From positions 1-17,819 of the forward strand of contig CASEPH010000384.1 in assembly GCA_949289625.1 (NCBI GenBank): 17,819 nt of DNA. Direction: 5' to 3'. A model generated the notes under the pieces. The model ran no database searches. It saw nothing but the letters and a program-made list of their open reading frames with translations, and was not told the origin of the DNA. Of the stretch, positions 12,844-17,819 are shown one piece after another (positions within the stretch are counted from its first letter, which is position 1; each line of letters begins with the position of its first letter). The position numbers and the translations under genes were made by a program. Source of the DNA: an uncultured Clostridia bacterium. Lineage in GTDB: Bacteria > Bacillota_A > Clostridia > Oscillospirales > Oscillospiraceae.

Positions 12844-13506
12844 TTATGTATCGGGATGTTCCGCCTTGCGTTCCTGCGCTTCTGCCTCCATGGCTCCGGT
12901 CTTTTCCACCACCTGCCGGACAAAGGTGTAAAGCAAATCTGCCGCTTCTTCCGGCGTTAAGTAGCTGACGTTGAGCACAATATCGTAGTTTTTGAGATCG
13001 CTCCATTTGCGGTCGGTATAGTAGTTATAATAGGTGGCACGGGATTTATCCAATCGCTTGATTCTGGTCTCTGCTTCCCGCTGGGATAGGTTTTCCCTGG
13101 CCATAATGGTCTTGATCCGGGACTCAGTGCTGGCCTGGATAAAAATTTTGATGGTCTCCTTGTAGCCGTCCAGCACATAGTCCGCGCAACGGCCCACAAA
13201 CAGGGCAGGACCCTGGTCCGCAATGGTGCGGATCACGCCGGCCTGGACCATAAACAGCTGATCGTTGAGGGGCATTCCATAGAGGCTCCGGTTGCTCCGA
13301 TTGCTCAGGGCATAGCCCAGAGTTGTGGTGGCGGTTTCCTCTGCGGCTTCGAAGGCCTTTTCTCCAAAACGGCTCTCCTTGGACGCAATGGAGATCAGCT
13401 CCTTGTCATAATAGGGAATCCCAAGCTTTTTTGCCAGCAGCTCAGAGATCTTTCGGCCGCTGGTGCCATGTTGACGGCTGATAGTAATCATTGGAAACGT
13501 TTTCAT
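12844..13506 (-). CDS. Cytidylate kinase-like family protein
   Basis: A 220-residue protein of the 'cytidylate kinase-like' family (Pfam Cytidylate_kin2), common in Clostridia. It opens with ITISRQHGTSGRKISELLAK (residues 7-26), where a normal CMP kinase would have a GxGxGKS/T P-loop; the family's version is SRQ.G..G..I. Then come GIPYYDKELI (29-38), VGRCADYVL (104-112), the LID-like arginine-rich part MARENLSQREAETRIKRLDK (134-153) and the YNYYT (159-163) and W.DL.NYD stretches typical of the family. NMP kinase activity has not been generally shown, so nucleotide phosphorylation is inferred only. AGGAAGGG provides the ribosome site. The gene is monocistronic and divergent from the ABC ATPase. 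Confidence 0.88.
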   Translation of the reverse strand: MKTFPMITISRQHGTSGRKISELLAKKLGIPYYDKELISIASKESRFGEKAFEAAEETATTTLGYALSNRSNRSLYGMPLNDQLFMVQAGVIRTIADQGPALFVGRCADYVLDGYKETIKIFIQASTESRIKTIMARENLSQREAETRIKRLDKSRATYYNYYTDRKWSDLKNYDIVLNVSYLTPEEAADLLYTFVRQVVEKTGAMEAEAQERKAEHPDT

Positions 13507-13538
13507 GAAATCACAGCCCTTCCTGTTGGAATACTTCT

Positions 13539-13567
13539 ATTATACATTGGATTTTGCAATCTGGCAA
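13539..13567 (-). promoter_or_regulatory. Promoter of the cytidylate-kinase-like gene
   Basis: On the minus strand TTGCCA (13567-13562), 17 bases, TATAAT (13544-13539): five and six of six consensus positions. It lies 32 bases before the ATG. Confidence 0.85.
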
Positions 13568-13577
13568 GGTGGCTGCA

Positions 13578-13606
13578 TTGACTTTCTTGGGCCTGGCGTG
13601 TATGAT
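13578..13606 (+). promoter_or_regulatory. Promoter of the ABC ATPase gene
   Basis: TTGACT (13578-13583), 17 bases, TATGAT (13601-13606): five of six matches in each box. It stands back to back with the leftward promoter, the two -35 boxes only 10 bases apart. Confidence 0.82.
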
Positions 13607-13635
13607 TGGAGCAGATTGTTTGGAGGAATGACATC

Positions 13636-14232
13636 ATGATCGCGCTGGAGCATATTACCGTCCGCTTTGAGGAGAAAACAGTTTTGGAGGATTTTTCGCT
13701 GACGCTACCGGAAAACGGGATCCTCTGCCTCAGCGGCCCATCGGGCTGCGGAAAAACCACGCTGCTGCGGGTACTGTGCGGACTGCAAAAACCGGAAGCC
13801 GGTACGGTGCGAGGTGTGGGAAAGTGCGCTGTAGTGTTTCAAGAGGACCGGCTGCTGCCCTGGCTAAGCGCGGAGAAAAACTTGACGGTGACCACAGGAA
13901 TTTCCACGGAACAGGCGGAGGAATGGTTGCGGCAGGTGGGGCTGGAGCGTGAGAATAAAAGCCTTCCCGGGGCACTTAGCGGCGGCATGCGACGGCGTGT
14001 GGCCATTGTAAGGGCTTTGGCAGCGGAAAGCGATGTGCTGCTGCTGGACGAGCCCTTTCAAGGCCTTGACGAGGGGATGAAGACACAGATTTATCCTATG
14101 ATCCAGCAGGTGGCAGAGCGGAAGCCTGTGGTGCTTGTGACCCACCACGAGGATGAGGCCCAGGCGTTGGCAGCTCAAATTTTGAAGCTCAGTGGACCGC
14201 CGCTGCAATATGCAGACGGGCCAAAAAGATAA
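13636..14232 (+). CDS. ABC transporter ATP-binding protein, SsuB/TauB/NrtD type
   Basis: A 198-residue ATPase with every core motif: GPSGCGKTT (Walker A, 34-42), Q-loop VFQEDRLLPW (67-76), signature LSGGM (114-118), VLLLDEPFQGLD (Walker B to D-loop, 134-145) and switch His170. The Q-loop wording QEDRLLPW is typical of the nitrate/sulfonate/taurine importer branch. It is short for the family (240-260 residues); what is missing is mainly the C-terminal region after the H-loop. The ATG at 13636 is chosen because GGAGG (13622-13626) lies 9 bases before it; an in-frame TTG at 13606 overlaps the -10 box. No permease or binding protein lies beside it, so its transporter partners must be elsewhere. 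Confidence 0.92.
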   Translation: MIALEHITVRFEEKTVLEDFSLTLPENGILCLSGPSGCGKTTLLRVLCGLQKPEAGTVRGVGKCAVVFQEDRLLPWLSAEKNLTVTTGISTEQAEEWLRQVGLERENKSLPGALSGGMRRRVAIVRALAAESDVLLLDEPFQGLDEGMKTQIYPMIQQVAERKPVVLVTHHEDEAQALAAQILKLSGPPLQYADGPKR

Positions 14233-14236
14233 CATA

Positions 14237-14283
14237 AAAACAGGACTGCCGCAGAATATGTGTTTCTGCAGCAGTCCTGTTTT
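14237..14283. terminator. Bidirectional terminator between ABC ATPase and DAHP synthase
   Basis: AAAACAGGACTGC (14237-14249) pairs with GCAGTCCTGTTTT (14271-14283), and an inner GCAGAA/TTCTGC extends the stem. The A-tract on one side and T-tract on the other make a classical terminator in both directions. Confidence 0.92.
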
Positions 14284-14284
14284 G

Positions 14285-15325
14285 TTATAGCTGATCTGCC
14301 ATTTCGTAAATCAAACGTGTCGTTTTTTCCCATCCCAGACAGGGGTCTGTAATGGATTTTCCATAAATGCCTTCCCCGATCTTCTGGGCCCCGTCCTCCA
14401 GATAGCTCTCCACCATAAATCCCTTGACCAGGGACTGTACTTCGCTGGAATGGCGGCAGGCGTGGAGCACCTCGTTGACGATGCGGGGCTGCTGCAGATA
14501 CTGTTTGCCGGAGTTGGCGTGGTTGGCGTCCACGATCACAGCCATGTTCTGGAGATCCTTGGCCTGATATTGTTCATACAGGGAAATCAGGTCTTCATAA
14601 TGGTAGTTGGGCCGGGTGCGGCCGGTGTTGTCCACATAACCCCGGAGGATGGCATGGGCCAGAGGATTCCCCTGGGTTTCCACTTCATAGCCGCAGTAGG
14701 AGAAAATATGGGGATGCTGGGCGGCAGTGATGGAGTTGAGCATGACGCTGAAATCGCCGGAGGTGGGGTTTTTCATACCCACCGGAGCACCCAGTCCGCT
14801 GGCCACCAGACGATGCTGCTGGTTTTCCACAGAGCGGGCCCCTACAGCCACATAACTCAACACATCCGCCAGATAGGCATCGTTGCCGGGATAGAGCATT
14901 TCGTCGGCACAGGTGAGGCCCGTTTCGTTGACGGCGGTCACATGCATATGCCGCAGAGAAATCAGACCCTTTTCCATATCCGGATGCTTGGTGGGATCTG
15001 GCTGGGAGGCAATGCCCTTGTAGCCGTCTCCGGTGGTCCGGGGCTTATTGGTGTAGATCCGGGGAATAATCAGCAGCTTATCCTGCACCTGCTCCTGGAT
15101 TGGAGCCAGCCGGAAGATATATTCCAGCACCGCATCTTCCCGATCTGCCGAACAAGGGCCGATGATCAGCAGCATGCGGCTGCTTTTGCCGGAGAGGATC
15201 TCGGCGATCTCCTGATCTCGGCGGGCTTTGGCCAGCTGGCCTGCGGCGGAAAGGGGGATGGATTGCCGCAGGGCTTCTGGGGAGGGGAGCTGCCGGCGAA
15301 TGGTCATGTTGGTTAGGGTTATCAT
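14285..15325 (-). CDS. aroF: 3-deoxy-7-phosphoheptulonate (DAHP) synthase, type I
   Basis: First enzyme of the shikimate pathway: joins phosphoenolpyruvate and erythrose 4-phosphate to DAHP for aromatic amino acid synthesis. The 346-residue protein is collinear with the AroF/AroG/AroH class: LLIIGPCSADREDA (52-65), PRIYTNKPRTTGDGYKG (88-104), YVAVGARSVENQQHR (158-172), GMKNPTSGD (183-191) and VIVDANHANSGK (263-274) include the PEP-binding and metal-binding residues. The N-terminal extension of about 45 residues is the part that carries feedback control in this class; which amino acid inhibits it cannot be told, so aroF is used only as a family label. The start has AAAGG about 11 bases upstream, a modest site. 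No other shikimate gene is adjacent. Confidence 0.96.
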   Translation of the reverse strand: MITLTNMTIRRQLPSPEALRQSIPLSAAGQLAKARRDQEIAEILSGKSSRMLLIIGPCSADREDAVLEYIFRLAPIQEQVQDKLLIIPRIYTNKPRTTGDGYKGIASQPDPTKHPDMEKGLISLRHMHVTAVNETGLTCADEMLYPGNDAYLADVLSYVAVGARSVENQQHRLVASGLGAPVGMKNPTSGDFSVMLNSITAAQHPHIFSYCGYEVETQGNPLAHAILRGYVDNTGRTRPNYHYEDLISLYEQYQAKDLQNMAVIVDANHANSGKQYLQQPRIVNEVLHACRHSSEVQSLVKGFMVESYLEDGAQKIGEGIYGKSITDPCLGWEKTTRLIYEMADQL

Positions 15326-15366
15326 GGAATGTCATGCCTTTCTGCAAAAAGTATCAGTTCGGCATC

Positions 15367-15395
15367 ATTATAGCACGGATAATTTAACAATGCAA
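15367..15395 (-). promoter_or_regulatory. DAHP synthase promoter
   Basis: On the minus strand TTGCAT (15395-15390), 17 bases, TATAAT (15372-15367) preceded by TGC, an extended -10. It lies 42 bases before the ATG. There is no terminator between the SGNH gene's stop and this promoter, so some read-through from upstream is possible. No T-box or other leader structure was seen. Confidence 0.7.
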
Positions 15396-15419
15396 TGCTT
15401 TTAAGCGATAAAGTATAAA

Positions 15420-16709
15420 TTACCTGCGGGAAAGGGTCCAGAGAGCGTACAGAGAAATGGCCAGTTGCCCCCGGGAGACGGTGGACTGGGGTTTAAGGAG
15501 GCCGTCGGCTTCTGTCAATATACCAGCGGATATGGCCCAGCCCATAGAGACCCGGGCATAGTCCGATACGTCGTTGCCATCGGCGTAGGATCCCAGACCC
15601 GCCAGCGCGTCGGGGTATGCTTCCAATACTTCGGTATAGTACCGGTACATGACGGTGGCCAGCATTTCCCGGGTGACGCTCTGCCCGGGGGAGAAGGTAT
15701 CAGAGACGGAAAAGATTCCGGTATCCATGGCCCAGCAGACGGCACGATAGCTTTCAGTTTCCGGGGCAACATCCGTCAGGGACAGAGCCGGTGCGTCGGG
15801 ACTTCCGGCCATACGATAGAGGGTCAGCGCCAGTGCTTCCCGGGAAGCGGCCCGCGTGGGAGAGAACAAATGGGAGCCGGTCCCGCTGAGAATCCCAGCG
15901 GGAACCAGGCTGGAAACTGCGGTCCGAAGGTCTTCAGAAGCGGTGGCCAGATCGTAAAACTGGTCTGCAGGAACAATGGAATACAGATGTTCTTCCAGCC
16001 ATTTGGCGATAATCGGCGCAAACATGGCATGGCCCTCTGGATTGAGATGATACCAGTCCCGGGAGGACAGGCAGTATTTCGATCGAAACGCTTCACTGTT
16101 CAAATACATCCCGTTTTCCACCGTGTTGCTGGCGTCGTAGCAGAGAATATCCCGGCTGTCACAAATCCGCAGCATAGCGGCGGTATAATCCTGGGCGGTA
16201 TAGCCCTGACTGTTTTTGGAGTCGTCGGAGATCCAGGGGGTAAAACCCACCAGAGTGGCGTTTGGATATTTTTCCGTCAGCGTGTCCAGAATCAGATTCA
16301 GAGCGCCGCAGAAGGTATCGGCCTGACGATCTGTGTCCTGCCCCAAAGGAATCCCGTTGGCCCAGTCGTTGGAGCCGCCCTGCAGAATAATAAAGTCCAG
16401 TGTATCGTCCTCCGGAAGCTCCTGACAGCGTTCCACCATGGGGAAGTAGCCATGATCGCCGGCGGCAAAGGAGGAGCCGCTGATGGAGTAGTTAAGCTGA
16501 GTCATGCCCCAGGTGTCTGCCATCACATAGGTCCAGTCCTGCTCTGGGGAGTCCAGGCCGTATCCGGCCGTATAGCTGTCTCCCAACACCAAAAAGCGTC
16601 GGCCTTGCAAGCCTTCTTCAAATCCGGGGATCGAATCCACTGCGGAGACAGAGAGCTGGAGCAGCAAAAGCAGCGCCAGGGACAGAGCGGCATACCGAAG
16701 CTTGGCCAT
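15420..16709 (-). CDS. Secreted SGNH/GDSL hydrolase with three SLH domains
   Basis: A 429-residue surface protein. A signal peptide (residues 1-23: positive MAKLRY, Leu-rich core, SVSA cleavage region) is followed by an SGNH hydrolase domain (about 36-245) with GDSYTAGYG (nucleophile Ser45), GGSND (111-115, oxyanion Asn114) and DWYH (Asp218, His221). The rest is three SLH repeats (about 252-302, 311-359, 373-425), each with the conserved F.P...SR or V.R entry, which bind secondary cell-wall polymer. SGNH enzymes remove acyl or acetyl groups from lipids, sugars or peptides; cell-envelope polymer is a likely but unproven target. AAGGAGG precedes the ATG by 6 bases. It follows the histidine kinase on the same strand but with its own hairpin and promoter between. 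Confidence 0.93.
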   Translation of the reverse strand: MAKLRYAALSLALLLLLQLSVSAVDSIPGFEEGLQGRRFLVLGDSYTAGYGLDSPEQDWTYVMADTWGMTQLNYSISGSSFAAGDHGYFPMVERCQELPEDDTLDFIILQGGSNDWANGIPLGQDTDRQADTFCGALNLILDTLTEKYPNATLVGFTPWISDDSKNSQGYTAQDYTAAMLRICDSRDILCYDASNTVENGMYLNSEAFRSKYCLSSRDWYHLNPEGHAMFAPIIAKWLEEHLYSIVPADQFYDLATASEDLRTAVSSLVPAGILSGTGSHLFSPTRAASREALALTLYRMAGSPDAPALSLTDVAPETESYRAVCWAMDTGIFSVSDTFSPGQSVTREMLATVMYRYYTEVLEAYPDALAGLGSYADGNDVSDYARVSMGWAISAGILTEADGLLKPQSTVSRGQLAISLYALWTLSRR

Positions 16710-16738
16710 GGGAGTTCCTCCTTCGACAAAATCAATCT

Positions 16739-16747
16739 ATTTTAGCA
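16739..16747 (-). promoter_or_regulatory. Probable extended -10 promoter of the SGNH-SLH gene
   Basis: On the minus strand TGCTAAAAT, an extended -10 with one mismatch in the hexamer, 29 bases before the ATG. No convincing -35 box is present. Confidence 0.45.
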
Positions 16748-16770
16748 GCAAAATGTGTCGAAAGTATGAC

Positions 16771-16806
16771 GAACGGGGACCGGATCTTTGATTCCGGTCC
16801 CCGTTC
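16771..16806 (-). terminator. Hairpin after the histidine kinase gene
   Basis: GAACGGGGACCGGA (16771-16784) pairs exactly with 16793-16806 around an 8-base loop, 14 bp in all, starting two bases beyond the kinase stop codon. The tail in the direction of reading is only weakly T-rich, so its termination strength is uncertain. Confidence 0.7.
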
Positions 16807-16808
16807 TG

Positions 16809-17819
16809 TCAGTTGTTTTCAGAAGGCGGTTCTTGGGCTTGCAGAATCACCGGGAAGGTGACCATGGCTTTGAAGAGATCGCCATCCACCTGCAGGGCAA
16901 ATTGCCCACCCATGGATTCCGTCAGGCTTCTGGCGATGGAGAGCCCCAGGCCGCTGCCCTCGGTGTGCCGGGAGGCGTCGCCTCGGACAAACCGTTCCAT
17001 CAGGTCCTCCGCGGAGACATCTAACTGCTCCCGAGAGATGTTGCGGAAGGTGGCGGTGACAGTGTCATCGGCCTCCACGGTCAGATAAAACCGGGTGCCA
17101 GGCATGGCGTACTTGACCACATTGCCCAATAGATTGTCAAAGACACGCCAGAGTCGCTGTCCGTCAGCCTGAATCATCACCGGCGTTTCCGGGATTTTCA
17201 GCACCGGCGTCAGATCGGCTGTGGTCAGCCGTTGGGAATACTCTCCCAGAGCCTGCCCCAAAAGCATGCTAAAGTCCAGCGATTCCAGCTGCAAATTCAG
17301 ATTTCCAGTGGAGGCTTTGCTGGCTTCCACCAAGTCTTCGATGAGCTTTTTTAGGCGCATAGATTGCCGGTCCAGCACAGCCAAGTACTCTTTGGCTGCC
17401 TCGGAACCAGCTGGTTCCTGCTTGAGCAGATCCACATAGCTGACAATGGAGGTCAGGGGCGTTTTGAGATCGTGGGACACATTGGTGATGAGTTCCGTCT
17501 TGAGACGCTCCGATTTGATCCGACTGTCCACTGCGGCGCTCATGCCGTCCTGAATATGATTGAGGGTTTCAGCAGTGTCCTTAAAGTCCAATACTAGATT
17601 TTTGGGGTTGACCTTGGCACTGTAATTCCCGGCGGCAATTTGCTCCGCACCGATCTTCAGCCGTCGGAAGCACAGGGTCACATAGGCCACCAGTGCACCC
17701 AGCAGGAGTTTTTCCAGGAACCAGAGGAATATAAAATCACCGGAACTCCAGGTGAACGACACGATACAAATCAGTTCCACCAGACACAGAAGGCAGTAGC
17801 AGACCAGCACCTTCCACAG
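16809..17819 (-). CDS. Sensor histidine kinase (5' end off window)
   Basis: The C-terminal 337 residues of a two-component sensor kinase; the frame stays open to the window edge, so the first visible GTG is not taken as the start. Visible in order: two hydrophobic membrane segments (about residues 5-23 and 29-50 of the fragment), a HAMP-like linker (52-100), the HisKA dimerisation helix with the phosphorylated His in VSHDLKTPLTS (His116), and the ATPase domain with the N-box DNLLGNVVKYA, then RFVRGD (F-box region) and GSGLGLSIA (G2 box). The layout is that of the VanS/PhoR-like kinases with a multi-membrane-span sensor. Its response regulator is expected just upstream, outside the window. The signal sensed is unknown. 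Confidence 0.94.
   Translation of the reverse strand: MWKVLVCYCLLCLVELICIVSFTWSSGDFIFLWFLEKLLLGALVAYVTLCFRRLKIGAEQIAAGNYSAKVNPKNLVLDFKDTAETLNHIQDGMSAAVDSRIKSERLKTELITNVSHDLKTPLTSIVSYVDLLKQEPAGSEAAKEYLAVLDRQSMRLKKLIEDLVEASKASTGNLNLQLESLDFSMLLGQALGEYSQRLTTADLTPVLKIPETPVMIQADGQRLWRVFDNLLGNVVKYAMPGTRFYLTVEADDTVTATFRNISREQLDVSAEDLMERFVRGDASRHTEGSGLGLSIARSLTESMGGQFALQVDGDLFKAMVTFPVILQAQEPPSENN

Noticed and set aside
14450..15316. A 288-codon plus-strand frame opposite the DAHP synthase gene
   Set aside because: It is an antisense shadow; glycine/valine/histidine-rich with no domain.
15465..16745. A 426-codon open frame on the plus strand opposite the SGNH-SLH gene
   Set aside because: The minus frame has a signal peptide, catalytic triad and SLH repeats; the plus frame has no recognisable domain.

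Overview
The window looks like chromosomal DNA of a moderately GC-rich (roughly 55% by eye) low-GC-phylum Firmicute, most plausibly an intestinal Clostridia of the Oscillospiraceae type (Flavonifractor/Oscillibacter-like). The signs are a large Bacillus/Clostridium-type SRP RNA directly in front of dnaX-ybaB-recR, CsoR-controlled copper export, an SLH-domain surface protein, strong AGGAGG-type ribosome sites, and the general style of the proteins. The genus is inference; no 16S or similar marker is present. No insertion sequence, phage gene, tRNA, rRNA or CRISPR array was seen.

Left part (1-4828). A minus-strand operon runs from a promoter near 1720: a small unknown protein, a cytidine/blasticidin-type deaminase, and an aminoglycoside-phosphotransferase-like kinase that runs off the left edge. 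Divergent from it is a two-CBS-domain protein. A second minus-strand operon pairs a DUF362 ferredoxin-like protein with a MATE efflux pump.

Centre (4829-8222). A 360-base intergenic stretch holds a palindrome, a hairpin and a nine-codon ORF, none explained by a known gene. Then comes a very good sigma-A promoter, the SRP RNA, and the conserved dnaX-ybaB-recR replication/repair cluster, closed by a hairpin terminator.

Right part (8231-17819). The csoR-copA copper operon reads leftward from a promoter that overlaps a 14+14 bp CsoR-type operator. Its CopA carries an extra C-terminal CopZ-like domain with its own ribosome site and ATG. Rightward from the same intergenic region is a methyltransferase-CPBP protease pair joined by an ATGA overlap. 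Next is a cytidylate-kinase-like gene (leftward), divergent from a lone SsuB/TauB-like ABC ATPase (rightward). Then follow, all leftward, a type I DAHP synthase, a secreted SGNH hydrolase with three SLH domains, and a sensor histidine kinase that runs off the right edge.

All four convergent gene junctions carry a near-perfect hairpin that can serve both strands. The most interesting single observation is the possible production of a free CopZ chaperone from inside copA.
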